Origin: Streptomyces sp. CC0208
Lineage (GTDB): Bacteria > Actinomycetota > Actinomycetes > Streptomycetales > Streptomycetaceae
Direction: 5' to 3'
DNA: 64,000 nt
Assembly (NCBI RefSeq): GCF_003443735.1
Contig: NZ_CP031969.1
Span: 6,510,001 to 6,574,000, forward strand
Under the pieces are notes generated by a model. That model saw only the letters and a program-made list of their open reading frames with translations, was not told the origin of the DNA and ran no database searches. The translations under genes were made by a program, and so were the position numbers. This document shows positions 8,176 through 16,606 of this stretch, piece by piece (position 1 is the stretch's first letter; each line of letters opens with the position of its first letter).

Positions 8176-8947
8176 GGGCGGCCGTCCCTTCACTGCCGAT
8201 GCCGGTGGTGTGCCGGCCGATGAACGCGAGGCTCTCGTCGAAAATCCGCTCCGCGTCATGGTCCAACGTCGCGACGTGGTAGCTCTGTTCCAGGACGATC
8301 TCCGTCACGTCCGTCGACGACACCCGGCTCAGCACGCGCGCGGAGTCGGCCGCCGGCACCACATGGTCCTGGGCGCTGCGCAGCACCAGCAGCGGCTGGG
8401 TGACCTGCGGCAGCTCACCGTCGACCTGGCGGAAGAAGGTCCGCAGGGAGTGCGCCGCGTGCAGCGGCACCTTGTCGTACCCCAGCTCGACGCTGCCCTC
8501 CTTCTTGATGTCACTGGCGATCCCGGGCGCCGTACGGACGAAGTGGCGGGCCACCGGAAGGGCGTACGGCGCGAGGCCGTGCATGCGGTTCGCCGGGTTG
8601 ACGACGACGACACCGCTCACCGCGTCCCCGTGCTTGGCGGCCAGCCGGAGGGCCAGGGTGCCGCCCATGGACAGACCGGCCACGAACACGGAGGTGCAGC
8701 GCTCGGTCAGGGCGCGCAGCTCGCGGTCCACCTCGGCGTACCAGTCCTGCCAGCCGGTGAGGGCCATGTCCTGCCAACGGGTGCCGTGCCCGGGCAGCAG
8801 CGGCAGGGAGACCGTCAGGCCGTGCGCGGCGAGGTGCTGGGCCCAGGGCCGCAGTGACTGGGGGGAACCGGTGAAGCCGTGGCAGAGAAGGACACCGGCC
8901 TCCCCGCCCTCATGGCGGAACGGCTCGGCTCCGGGGAGGACCGGCAC
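8168..8947 (-). CDS. Alpha/beta hydrolase, Est30-type carboxylesterase
   Basis: A 259-residue soluble alpha/beta hydrolase. An oxyanion-hole HGFTGSP is at residues 23-29, the nucleophile elbow GLSMG gives Ser93, the acid Asp is in SAQDHVVP and the His is in SYHVATLDHD. The motif set resembles monoglyceride lipases and Est30-type carboxylesterases. The start is GTG at 8947 with a GGAG site. It forms a two-gene unit with the downstream acidic membrane protein and is divergent from the acyltransferase gene, so a role in glyceride or phospholipid turnover is plausible but unproven. Confidence 0.85.
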   Translation of the reverse strand: MPVLPGAEPFRHEGGEAGVLLCHGFTGSPQSLRPWAQHLAAHGLTVSLPLLPGHGTRWQDMALTGWQDWYAEVDRELRALTERCTSVFVAGLSMGGTLALRLAAKHGDAVSGVVVVNPANRMHGLAPYALPVARHFVRTAPGIASDIKKEGSVELGYDKVPLHAAHSLRTFFRQVDGELPQVTQPLLVLRSAQDHVVPAADSARVLSRVSSTDVTEIVLEQSYHVATLDHDAERIFDESLAFIGRHTTGIGSEGTAARG

Positions 8948-9091
8948 CTAGGTCTCCTGTTCATGAAAGAAGCGTGAGCAAGTCCAGGTGAGGTTCACCG
9001 TACGCGACCGCACTGACACCGACCAGGGCCGTCGGACTGTTTGACAGGGCGCCGGGTTAAGGTCTGTTCGACGGACACAGGAGGCACTCGG

Positions 9092-9865
9092 TTGTTGTAC
9101 GGCACGATGAAGGTCGCCATCGGCGGGCCGCTGAAGGTCGCCTTCAGGCCCTGGGTGGAAGGCATCGAGAACATTCCCGCCGAGGGCCCGGCCATCTTGG
9201 CGAGCAACCACCTCTCGTTCTCCGACTCCTTCTTCCTGCCCGCGGTCCTCGACCGCAAGGTCACCTTCATCGCGAAGGCCGAGTACTTCACCACGCCCGG
9301 GGTGAAGGGCCGGCTCACGGCCGCCTTCTTCAAGGGCGTCGGCCAGCTCCCGGTGGACCGCTCCGGCGCGCGCGGCGCGGGCGAGGCGGCCATCAAGAGC
9401 GGCCTCGACGTCCTGGAGCGCGGTGAACTGTTCGGTATCTACCCCGAGGGCACACGCTCGCCCGACGGGCGCCTGTACCGCGGCAAGCCCGGAGGCCTCG
9501 CGCGCGTGGCGCTCGCCAGCGGCGCCCCGGTCATCCCGGTCGCCATGATCGACACCGAGAAGATCCAGCCGCCGGGCAAGGTCATGCCCAAGCTGATGCG
9601 GCCGGGCATCCGCATCGGCGAGCCGCTGGACTTCAGCCGCTACCAGGGCATGGAGCACGACCGTTTCGTACTGCGCGCGGTGACCGACGAGGTCATGTAC
9701 GAGATCATGAAGCTGTCCGGCCAGGAGTACGTCGACATCTACGCGACCGCCGCCAAGCGGCAGATCACGGAGGCGGCCAAGGCCGAGAAGGCGGCCAAGG
9801 CGGCTGCCGCCAAGGCCGCTGCCGCGAAGGCCGAGCAGGACAAGCCCGAGCAGCCGGCGTCCTAG
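9092..9865 (+). CDS. 1-acyl-sn-glycerol-3-phosphate acyltransferase family protein
   Basis: A 257-residue PlsC-family acyltransferase that would acylate lysophosphatidate or a related acceptor at the membrane. The HX4D motif NHLSFSD (about residues 39-45) and the FGIYPEGTRS motif (about 114-123) are both intact. The C-terminus is an unusual Ala/Lys-rich tail of roughly 30 residues, AKAEKAAKAAAAKAAAAKAE, likely helical and basic. An AGGAGG site lies 7 bases before the TTG at 9092; TTG 9095 or ATG 9107 are alternatives. The M. tuberculosis counterpart by position is Rv2182c. Confidence 0.88.
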   Translation: MLYGTMKVAIGGPLKVAFRPWVEGIENIPAEGPAILASNHLSFSDSFFLPAVLDRKVTFIAKAEYFTTPGVKGRLTAAFFKGVGQLPVDRSGARGAGEAAIKSGLDVLERGELFGIYPEGTRSPDGRLYRGKPGGLARVALASGAPVIPVAMIDTEKIQPPGKVMPKLMRPGIRIGEPLDFSRYQGMEHDRFVLRAVTDEVMYEIMKLSGQEYVDIYATAAKRQITEAAKAEKAAKAAAAKAAAAKAEQDKPEQPAS

Positions 9866-9905
9866 GATCCTGGGACACGGCAGTCGGAGCCCGGGGGTGG
9901 GGGAC

Positions 9906-11132
9906 ATGGCCAAGCAGGTGCGCGTCATGCGCATGTCGGTCGAGCAGCCGCTGTGGCGTGCCCTGACCGGGTACCGGGTGCTCACCATGCTGTACGCGGT
10001 CGGGCTCTTCGCCACCGCCTACGACGAGTACGACCGGCCCGGCGTCGCCATCGCCTACTACGCCGTCCTGTGCGTCTGGACGCTCGCCACCCTGCCCCGC
10101 GTCCAGAACGCGGCCGCCTGCACCAAGCGCTTCCTCGCCGTCGACCTCGCGATCGCGATCACCGGGATCGTGCTGACCCCGCTGGTCGTCAACGACCACC
10201 ACATCGACAGCGGCGGCCCCACCCTGCCGTCGATATGGACCGCCGGTTCCGTCCTCGCGTTCGCCATCAAGGGCGGCTGGCGCTGGGCCGCGCTCGCCTC
10301 CACGCCGGTCGCCGCCGCCAACCTGATCGAGCGCGGCCACCCGGCCCGCGACACCGTCCACAACGTGATCCTCGTCTGGGTCGCCTCCATCGCCATCGGC
10401 TACGTCGTCGAGGTCGCCCGCGCCTCCGAGCGCACCCTCGCCCGCGCCCTGGAGATCGAGGCGGCGACCCGGGAGCGCGAGCGGCTGGCCCGGGACATCC
10501 ACGACAGCGTCCTCCAGGTGCTCGCCATGGTGCAGCGCCGGGGCGCGGTCATGGGCGGCGAGGCGGCCGAGCTGGGCCGGATGGCCGGTGAGCAGGAGGT
10601 GGCGCTGCGCACCCTGGTCTCCGGCGGCCTGACGTCCGTGTCCCGGGTGTCCGACGACGTGGCCCAGGGGGCGGTCGTCCATGTCGTCGACGAGGGGCGG
10701 GACGATGACGAGCCGGACGGCCCGCTCGATCTGCGCGCGCTGCTCGCCCCGTACGCCTCGGCGAAGGTCTCCCTCGTCGAGCCCGGCGCCCCCGTCCCGC
10801 TGCCCCCGCCCGCCGCGCGCGAGCTGGCCGCGGCCGTGGGGGCCGCCCTGGACAACGTGCACCGGCACGCGGGTGAGCACGCGCGTGCGTGGATCCTCGT
10901 CGAGGACGAGCCCGACGAGGTGATCGTGACCGTGCGGGACGACGGACCCGGCATCGCCGAGGGGCGACTCGCGCAGGCCGAGGGGGAGGGGCGGCTCGGA
11001 GTCGCTCAGTCGATCCGGGGCCGGCTGCGTGACCTCGGCGGCAGCGCCGAGTTGATCTCGCCTCCGGGGCAGGGCACGGAGGTCGAGCTGAAGGTACCGA
11101 AAGTCTCCCGGGGGAAGGCAGGACAGCGATGA
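9906..11132 (+). CDS. macS: Sensor histidine kinase MacS (HisKA_3/NarL type)
   Basis: A 408-residue membrane sensor kinase. The N-terminal half carries several hydrophobic segments (LTMLYAVGLFATAY, IAYYAVLCVWTLATL, LAVDLAIAITGIVL, VILVWVASIAIGYVV). These are followed by a HisKA_3 dimerisation box ERLARDIHDSVLQVL with the phospho-His, and an HATPase domain with ALDNVHRHAG and RDDGPGI motifs. Stop and partner start overlap as ATGA, so kinase and regulator are co-translated. By neighbourhood it is the ortholog of SCO2121, described with SCO2120 as MacRS controlling actinorhodin and morphogenesis. The start is ATG 9906; GTG 9897 is an alternative with a GGAG site. Confidence 0.88.
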   Translation: MAKQVRVMRMSVEQPLWRALTGYRVLTMLYAVGLFATAYDEYDRPGVAIAYYAVLCVWTLATLPRVQNAAACTKRFLAVDLAIAITGIVLTPLVVNDHHIDSGGPTLPSIWTAGSVLAFAIKGGWRWAALASTPVAAANLIERGHPARDTVHNVILVWVASIAIGYVVEVARASERTLARALEIEAATRERERLARDIHDSVLQVLAMVQRRGAVMGGEAAELGRMAGEQEVALRTLVSGGLTSVSRVSDDVAQGAVVHVVDEGRDDDEPDGPLDLRALLAPYASAKVSLVEPGAPVPLPPPAARELAAAVGAALDNVHRHAGEHARAWILVEDEPDEVIVTVRDDGPGIAEGRLAQAEGEGRLGVAQSIRGRLRDLGGSAELISPPGQGTEVELKVPKVSRGKAGQR

Positions 11133-11803
11133 GTGACAAGGACCTGATCAAGGTCATGGTGGTCGACGACCACCCCATGTGGCGCGACGCGGTCGCCCGG
11201 GACCTGGCCGAGTCCGGGTTCGACGTGGTCGCCACCGCGGGCGACGGCGACCAGGCCGTACGCCGGGCCCAGGCCGCCGCGCCCGACGTGCTGGTGCTCG
11301 ACCTGAACCTGCCGGTGAAGCCCGGCGTCCAGGTCTGCAAGGAGCTCGTCGGCCACAACCCGGCCCTGCGGGTCCTCGTCCTGTCGGCGAGCGGCGAGCA
11401 CGCCGATGTCCTGGAGGCCGTGAAGTCCGGCGCGACCGGCTATCTGCTGAAGTCGGCGTCGACCGAGGAACTCCTGGACGCGGTCCGCCGCACGGCCGTC
11501 GGCGACCCCGTCTTCACGCCCGGCCTCGCCGGCCTGGTCCTCGGTGAGTACCGCCGCCTCGCCTCCGACCCCGCGCCCGCCTCCGACCCCGACCGGCCCA
11601 GGGCCCCGGAGCTCACCGAGCGCGAGACCGAGGTACTGCGGCTGGTCGCCAAGGGCCTAAGCTACAAGCAGATCGCCGAGCGTCTGGTGATCTCCCACCG
11701 CACGGTCCAGAACCACGTCCAGAACACTCTCGGCAAGCTGCAACTCCACAACAGGGTCGAGCTCGTCCGCTACGCCATCGAACGAGGTCTCGACGACGAG
11801 TGA
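11129..11803 (+). CDS. macR: Response regulator MacR (NarL/LuxR family)
   Basis: A 224-residue two-component regulator. The receiver domain (residues 7-125) has the acidic pair VVDDH, phospho-acceptor Asp58 in VLDLNLP, Ser in LSASGEH and Lys in YLLKSAS. The C-terminal LuxR-type helix-turn-helix spans about 158-218: LTERETEVLRLVAKGLSYKQ, then VISHRTVQNHVQNTL. It overlaps macS by 4 bases and precedes pfkA. Reported MacR boxes are TGAGTAC-n2-GTACTCA (from memory); a close match occurs at 31735-31750 in this window. Confidence 0.9.
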   Translation: MSDKDLIKVMVVDDHPMWRDAVARDLAESGFDVVATAGDGDQAVRRAQAAAPDVLVLDLNLPVKPGVQVCKELVGHNPALRVLVLSASGEHADVLEAVKSGATGYLLKSASTEELLDAVRRTAVGDPVFTPGLAGLVLGEYRRLASDPAPASDPDRPRAPELTERETEVLRLVAKGLSYKQIAERLVISHRTVQNHVQNTLGKLQLHNRVELVRYAIERGLDDE

Positions 11804-11820
11804 GACGCGCGTCACACTGA

Positions 11821-11848
11821 CCCTTCGTCAGGCACCTGCGGCGAAGGG
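11821..11848 (+). promoter_or_regulatory. Possible hairpin masking the pfkA ribosome site
   Basis: CCCTTCG (11821-11827) is exactly complementary to CGAAGGG (11842-11848), and the right arm contains the GAAGGG Shine-Dalgarno of pfkA, whose ATG is at 11857. A 7-bp GC-rich stem with a 14-base loop could limit translation initiation. A competing small stem CTGAC/GTCAG (11817-11821/11827-11831) shares the left arm. The function is inferred from structure only. Confidence 0.4.
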
Positions 11849-11856
11849 AACTGTCC

Positions 11857-12885
11857 ATGCGCGTCGGAGTACTGACCGGAGGCGGCGACTGCCCCGGCCT
11901 CAACGCCGTCATCCGGGCCATAGTCCGCAAGGGCGTACAGGAGTACGGCTATGACTTCACCGGCTTCCGGGACGGCTGGCGGGGTCCACTGGAAGACCGC
12001 ACCGTGCGTCTCGACATCCCGGCCGTCCGCGGCATCCTGCCCCGCGGCGGCACCATCCTCGGCTCCTCGCGCACCAATCCGCTGAAGCAGCAGGACGGCA
12101 TCCGCCGGATCCAGGAGAACCTGGCCGCGCGGGAGGTCGACGCGCTCATCGTGATCGGCGGCGAGGACACCCTCGGCGTCGCCGCGGCGCTGTCCAACGA
12201 GCACGGCGTGCCCTGTGTCGGCGTACCGAAGACCATCGACAACGACCTCTCCGCCACCGACTACACCTTCGGCTTCGACACCGCGGTCGGCATCGCCACG
12301 GAGGCCATCGACCGCCTGCACACCACCGCCGAGTCCCATATGCGCGTCCTGGTCTGCGAGGTGATGGGCCGTCACGCCGGCTGGATAGCCCTGCACTCCG
12401 GTCTCGCGGGCGGCGCCAACGTCATCCTCATTCCCGAGCAGCGCTTCGACGTCGAGCAGGTGTGCGCCTGGATCACCTCCCGCTTCAAGGCCTCGTACGC
12501 CCCGATCGTGGTCGTCGCCGAGGGCGCCATGCCCAAGGACGGCGACATGGTCCTCAAGGACCAGTCGCTCGACTCCTTCGGACACGTGCGGCTGTCCGGG
12601 GTCGGCGAGTGGCTGGCCAAGCAGATCGAGAAGCGCACCGGCAAGGAGGCCCGCACCACGGTCCTCGGGCACATCCAGCGGGGCGGCACCCCCAGCGCCT
12701 TCGACCGCTGGCTCGCCACCCGCTTCGGCCTGCACGCCATCGAAGCCGTCCGCGACGGCGACTTCGGCAAGATGGTCGCGCTGCGCGGGACGGACATCGT
12801 GCGCGTGCCGATCGCCGAGGCGACCGCGCAGCTGAAGACCGTCGACCCGAAGCTGTACGAGGAGGTGGGGGTCTTCTTCGGCTGA
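11857..12885 (+). CDS. pfkA: 6-phosphofructokinase, PPi-type active-site residues
   Basis: A 342-residue group III PfkA that phosphorylates fructose 6-phosphate. Motifs: GVLTGGGDCPGLN (4-16), RGGTILGSSRTNP, GGEDTLG (101-107), PKTIDND (124-130), EVMGRHAGW, GHIQRGGTPSAFDR. The residue at position 104 is Asp and that after Pro124 is Lys. ATP-dependent enzymes usually have Gly at both; the Asp/Lys pair is characteristic of PPi-dependent enzymes such as that of Amycolatopsis methanolica, which this sequence closely resembles as I remember it. It follows macR by 53 bp with a GAAGGG site. This is one of several Streptomyces paralogues (SCO2119-like). Confidence 0.93.
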   Translation: MRVGVLTGGGDCPGLNAVIRAIVRKGVQEYGYDFTGFRDGWRGPLEDRTVRLDIPAVRGILPRGGTILGSSRTNPLKQQDGIRRIQENLAAREVDALIVIGGEDTLGVAAALSNEHGVPCVGVPKTIDNDLSATDYTFGFDTAVGIATEAIDRLHTTAESHMRVLVCEVMGRHAGWIALHSGLAGGANVILIPEQRFDVEQVCAWITSRFKASYAPIVVVAEGAMPKDGDMVLKDQSLDSFGHVRLSGVGEWLAKQIEKRTGKEARTTVLGHIQRGGTPSAFDRWLATRFGLHAIEAVRDGDFGKMVALRGTDIVRVPIAEATAQLKTVDPKLYEEVGVFFG

Positions 12886-12953
12886 CCGGGCGGGGCGCGG
12901 CTGTGGGCCCTACATTCGGCCCACAGCCGACCCGAGGTGCGCAACGTCCTGGA

Positions 12954-14834
12954 CTACAAGGCCGGCCGCCGCTCCGAGAACGTGCTGGTGCCCCGCAGCT
13001 GAGCCACCAGCTCCCGTACGACGGCCGCGCCGTTCAGCGTCAGGACCGACTCGGGGTGGAACTGCACCCCGGCGAAGCCCGGCCCGCGCAGGGCATGCAC
13101 CTCGTGCGTGCCGCTCCGGCTCACCTCGATGCCGTGCGCGGCCAGCTCCCGGGCGGCCTCGTCGTCGCAGCGCGCCACGAAGCTGTTGTAGAAGCCGACC
13201 GTCTCCGGCCGCCCGAACAGGTCGACGGTCGTCTGGGCCCCCTGGTACGGCACGTCCTTCCGTACGATGCCCAGCCCCAGCTCGGCCGCGATCAGCTCGT
13301 GCCCGAGGCAGACGCCGAGCACGCCGTGCCGGTGGCCGCGGATGACGTCGGCGGTCAGGGCGCGCAGGAACCGCATCTTGGGGTCGTCGAGGTCGGAGGG
13401 ATCGCCGGGACCGGGACCGAGCACGAGGGGGCCCTCGTGCGCGAGCACGGCGTCCCTGAGGCCCGGTTCGTCGTAGCGCCGCACGGTCACGTCCAGTCCG
13501 CCCGAACGCAGCACATGCGCGAGCATCGAGGTGAAGGTGTCCTCGCCGTCGACCACGAGCGCGTGCCCTTCGAGGTCGTTCGACCGCTCCTGCATCCGCA
13601 GCCAGAACGGGGCGAGGTTCGTGCGCCGCCCGTCGAGCGCGGCACGCACGCGTGGATCGTCGGAGAGACTCACGCGCGCCTGGTCCGCACGGGGCCGGGA
13701 CGGCCGTACGCCGAGAGCCGCCAGCACCCCCGCCGCCTTCGCGTGGGTCTCCGCGACCTCGCTCGCCGGGTCCGAACCGCGCACGAGGGTCGCGCCGACC
13801 GGGACCCTCAGGTGTCCCTCGGCGGAGATGTCCGCCGTGCGGATGAGGATGGGGGAGTCCAGGGTCTGCGCCCCGCCGGAGTCCCGGCCGAGCAGCGCCA
13901 GCGCGCCCGCGTAGTAGCCGCGCCCCCCGACCTCGTGCCGTTCGATGACCCGGCAGGCGTTCTGCACCGGGGAGCCGGTGACGGTGGCCGCGAACATGGT
14001 CTCCCTCAGGACCTCCCGCACGTCCAGCGAGGACTTGCCGCGCAGCTCGTACTCGGTGTGCGCGAGGTGGGCCATCTCCTTGAGCCGGGGCCCGACGACG
14101 ACCCCGCCCATGTCACCGACGGTGCACATCATCTTGAGCTCCTCGTCGACGACCATCGACAGCTCCTCGATCTCCTTGCCGTCGACGAGGAAGTCGAGCA
14201 GGTGCTCGGGGGACGGGCCCTCCGCGGGATAGCGGTACGTCCCGCTGATCGGATTCATGACGACGGTCCCGCCGGTCATCCGGACGTGTACCTCAGGGCT
14301 CGCGCCGACGAGCGTGCGCTCCCCGGTGTGGACGACGAAGGTCCAGTAGGCGCCCCGCTCGCCCACCAGGAGCCGCCGGAACAGCGCGAGGGCGTCCGCG
14401 CGGGAGAATCCCGGGATCTCGCCCTCGTACGTGCGCCGGATCACGAAGTTGGCACCCTCGCCTCGCCCGATCTCCTCGTGCAGGACCCGTCCGACGATCC
14501 CGGCGTACTCCTCGTCGGCGACATCGAAGCCGCCGTTCTCGACCCGGACGTCATGAGCGGGGAGCTGTTCCAGCACTTCGGCGAGAGGGAGCTCGTACGT
14601 CTCCTCGGGGGTCAGCACCGCCAGTGGCGTGTCGTCGTCCCTGACGTCGAAGCCGCGCTCGCGGATCTGGCGGAAGGGGATGAGCGCGAGCCCCTCGTCG
14701 GGGAGGTCGGCGAGGCGGTCGTAGGTGCGGACCGGGCCCACGAGCAGTTCGACGGTGTTCTCGTCGTGGCCCGGGGTGCGACGGCGGACCAGGGCGAACG
14801 GACGGTCGTGGCCCAGGAGGTGTGTCAGGTCCAT
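12954..14834 (-). CDS. Fused anthranilate synthase (TrpE-TrpG type)
   Basis: A 626-residue fusion. Residues about 90-395 are the chorismate-binding domain, with NPISGTYRYP, a DEELKMM segment, and GSPVQNACRVIERHE plus RGYYAGALALL near the end. Residues about 430-620 are a class I glutamine amidotransferase with nucleophile Cys in GVCLGHE and the His-Glu pair in FHPES. It converts chorismate and glutamine to anthranilate. The fused order is also seen in PhzE (ADIC synthase), so a secondary-metabolite role cannot be excluded by motif alone. The Trp-codon leader and attenuator upstream argue for tryptophan biosynthesis. Confidence 0.9.
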   Translation of the reverse strand: MDLTHLLGHDRPFALVRRRTPGHDENTVELLVGPVRTYDRLADLPDEGLALIPFRQIRERGFDVRDDDTPLAVLTPEETYELPLAEVLEQLPAHDVRVENGGFDVADEEYAGIVGRVLHEEIGRGEGANFVIRRTYEGEIPGFSRADALALFRRLLVGERGAYWTFVVHTGERTLVGASPEVHVRMTGGTVVMNPISGTYRYPAEGPSPEHLLDFLVDGKEIEELSMVVDEELKMMCTVGDMGGVVVGPRLKEMAHLAHTEYELRGKSSLDVREVLRETMFAATVTGSPVQNACRVIERHEVGGRGYYAGALALLGRDSGGAQTLDSPILIRTADISAEGHLRVPVGATLVRGSDPASEVAETHAKAAGVLAALGVRPSRPRADQARVSLSDDPRVRAALDGRRTNLAPFWLRMQERSNDLEGHALVVDGEDTFTSMLAHVLRSGGLDVTVRRYDEPGLRDAVLAHEGPLVLGPGPGDPSDLDDPKMRFLRALTADVIRGHRHGVLGVCLGHELIAAELGLGIVRKDVPYQGAQTTVDLFGRPETVGFYNSFVARCDDEAARELAAHGIEVSRSGTHEVHALRGPGFAGVQFHPESVLTLNGAAVVRELVAQLRGTSTFSERRPAL

Positions 14835-14897
14835 GGTTCCTCAGCTCCCGATGAGTCGATGACTCGATGTCGGAGAGGAACGACCCCGGAAACGCCG

Positions 14898-14920
14898 AAG
14901 GCCGCCCCTCGGGCGGCCTT
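14898..14920 (-). terminator. Attenuator hairpin of the tryptophan leader
   Basis: A perfect 10-bp inverted pair, AAGGCCGCCC (14898-14907) and GGGCGGCCTT (14911-14920), with a 3-base loop, lies between the Trp leader peptide and the anthranilate synthase start on the minus strand. Position and strength fit an intrinsic terminator whose formation depends on ribosome position on the leader. No long U tract follows, as usual in Streptomyces. Confidence 0.75.
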
Positions 14921-14943
14921 CGCGAAGTCTTGCGTACGCGCAG

Positions 14944-15000
14944 TCAGTGGGCCGCCGGATGAGCGGTCCACCACCAGTTCTGGGTCGAGTGCGCGAACAT
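14944..15000 (-). CDS. trpL: Tryptophan leader peptide (attenuation)
   Basis: An 18-codon ORF reading MFAHSTQNWWWTAHPAAH with three consecutive Trp codons, on the minus strand about 110 bases before the anthranilate synthase gene. A terminator-like hairpin lies between them. This is the classical arrangement of ribosome-mediated attenuation: stalling at the Trp run when charged tRNA-Trp is scarce would favour an antiterminator. A similar leader is known for Streptomyces trpE. It is too short for normal gene callers. Confidence 0.85.
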   Translation of the reverse strand: MFAHSTQNWWWTAHPAAH

Positions 15001-15097
15001 GCGAGGCACCATATCCCATGTCCGACCCTCGTACCCCGTGTCTCATTTGCTGGGCACGGAGCAGGGGCCCCCGACACGACCCCGTAATGTTGATGCC

Positions 15098-16450
15098 GTG
15101 ACCGTGAACGCTAAGACCAGCGCGAGCGCTGGCAACACCTGGCGAGACCTGCCCGCGGCGCAGCAGCCCGAGTACCCCGACACCGAGGCTCTGCGCGCAG
15201 TGATCGCGGACCTCGAGTCGTATCCGCCGCTCGTCTTCGCGGGCGAGTGCGACCAGCTGCGCGCCCGGTTGGCGGCCGTCGCCAAGGGAGAGGCGTTCCT
15301 CCTCCAGGGCGGCGACTGCGCCGAGGCCTTCGACGCCGTGTCCGCGGACCACATCCGCAACAAGCTCAAGACGCTGCTCCAGATGGGCGCCGTACTGACG
15401 TACGCCGCCTCGGTGCCGGTCGTGAAGGTCGGCCGCATCGCCGGCCAGTACTCCAAGCCGCGCTCCAAGGGCACCGAGACCCGCGACGGCGTGACGCTGC
15501 CGACGTACCGCGGCGACTCCGTCAACGGCTTCGAGTTCAACGAGAAGGCCCGCATCCCGGACCCCGAGCGCCTGAAGCGGATGTACAACGCGTCCGCCTC
15601 CACGCTCAACCTGGTGCGCGCCTTCACCACCGGCGGCTACGCCGACCTGCGCCAGGTGCACGCCTGGAACCAGGACTTCGTGAAGTCGTCCCCCTCCGGT
15701 CAGCGCTACGAGCAGCTGGCCCGGGAGATCGACCAGGCGCTGAACTTCATGCGGGCCTGCGGGACCGACCCGGCCGAGTTCCAGACGGTCGAGTTCTACT
15801 CCTCGCACGAGGCACTGCTGCTGGACTACGAGTCGGCGCTCACCCGCGTCGACTCCCGCACCGGGCGGCTGTACGACGTCTCGGCGCACATGGTCTGGAT
15901 CGGTGAGCGCACCCGGCAGCTGGACCACGCGCACATCGAGTTCGCCTCGCAGATCCGCAACCCGATCGGCATCAAGCTCGGCCCGACGACCACGGCCGAG
16001 GAGGCGCTCCAGTACATCGAGCGCCTGGACCCCGACCGTGAGCCCGGCCGGCTGACCTTCATCGTCCGCATGGGCGCCGACAAGGTCCGCGACAAGCTGC
16101 CCGAGCTGGTCGAGAAGGTCACCGCCTCCGGCGCGACCGTCGCCTGGATCACCGACCCGATGCACGGCAACACCTACGAGGCGGCCTCCGGTCACAAGAC
16201 CCGCCGCTTCGACGACGTGCTCGACGAGGTCAAGGGCTTCTTCGAGGTCCACAAGGGCCTCGGCACCCACCCGGGCGGCATCCACGTCGAGCTCACCGGT
16301 GACGACGTCACCGAGTGCGTGGGCGGTGGCGACGAGATCTTCGTCGACGATCTGCACCAGCGCTACGAGACGGCCTGTGACCCGCGGCTCAACCGCAGCC
16401 AGTCGCTCGACCTGGCCTTCCTCGTCGCGGAGATGTACAGGGACCAGTGA
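15098..16450 (+). CDS. aroH: 3-deoxy-7-phosphoheptulonate synthase, class II
   Basis: A 450-residue class II (AroA_II) DAHP synthase joining phosphoenolpyruvate and erythrose 4-phosphate at the entry of the shikimate pathway. Family motifs include LLQGGDCAEAF (about residue 66), KVGRIAGQYSKPRS, TLNLVRAF, EFYSSHEALLL, IGIKLGPTT, WITDPMHGNT and GGIHVELTG. It runs divergently from the leader and anthranilate synthase. The start is GTG 15098; TAATGT 7 bases before it would give a leaderless transcript, while GTG 15104 is an alternative. The equivalent in M. tuberculosis is aroG (Rv2178c). Confidence 0.95.
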   Translation: MTVNAKTSASAGNTWRDLPAAQQPEYPDTEALRAVIADLESYPPLVFAGECDQLRARLAAVAKGEAFLLQGGDCAEAFDAVSADHIRNKLKTLLQMGAVLTYAASVPVVKVGRIAGQYSKPRSKGTETRDGVTLPTYRGDSVNGFEFNEKARIPDPERLKRMYNASASTLNLVRAFTTGGYADLRQVHAWNQDFVKSSPSGQRYEQLAREIDQALNFMRACGTDPAEFQTVEFYSSHEALLLDYESALTRVDSRTGRLYDVSAHMVWIGERTRQLDHAHIEFASQIRNPIGIKLGPTTTAEEALQYIERLDPDREPGRLTFIVRMGADKVRDKLPELVEKVTASGATVAWITDPMHGNTYEAASGHKTRRFDDVLDEVKGFFEVHKGLGTHPGGIHVELTGDDVTECVGGGDEIFVDDLHQRYETACDPRLNRSQSLDLAFLVAEMYRDQ

Positions 16451-16478
16451 CGGGGGCACCTGTTACAGGAACGTGAAT

Positions 16479-16508
16479 GGGGCGCGGATCACATACGATC
16501 CGCGCCCC
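16479..16508 (+). terminator. Intrinsic terminator after aroH
   Basis: Perfect 12-bp arms GGGGCGCGGATC (16479-16490) and GATCCGCGCCCC (16497-16508) with a 6-base loop lie 28 bases after the aroH stop. A short T run (CTTTTG) follows a few bases later. Confidence 0.85.
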
Positions 16509-16543
16509 GCTCCACTTTTGCGGTTCCTGAGCGCCGGGTAAGG

Positions 16544-16562
16544 TTAGGTTAGCCTCACCGAT
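16544..16562 (+). promoter_or_regulatory. Iron box (DmdR/IdeR-type operator) before bfd
   Basis: The 19-mer TTAGGTTAGCCTCACCGAT matches the DtxR-family iron box consensus TTAGGTTAGGCTAACCTAA at 15 of 19 positions by my count. It lies about 45 bases before the bfd start. Iron-loaded DmdR1 would repress bfd, so the ferredoxin used for iron release would be made when iron is scarce. Confidence 0.75.
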
Positions 16563-16606
16563 CATCGGGATGGCAGCACTGATCAACCCGTCGGGAGGTG
16601 AGCCGC

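Noticed and set aside
12462..15101. An 879-codon plus-strand open frame over the anthranilate synthase gene
   Set aside because: It is a high-GC shadow; the minus-strand frame has all TrpE and TrpG motifs and correct codon bias.
12954..16450. A phenazine- or enediyne-type biosynthetic cluster suggested by the fused TrpE-TrpG and class II DAHP synthase
   Set aside because: No other biosynthetic genes are adjacent, and the Trp leader/attenuator indicates primary tryptophan metabolism.
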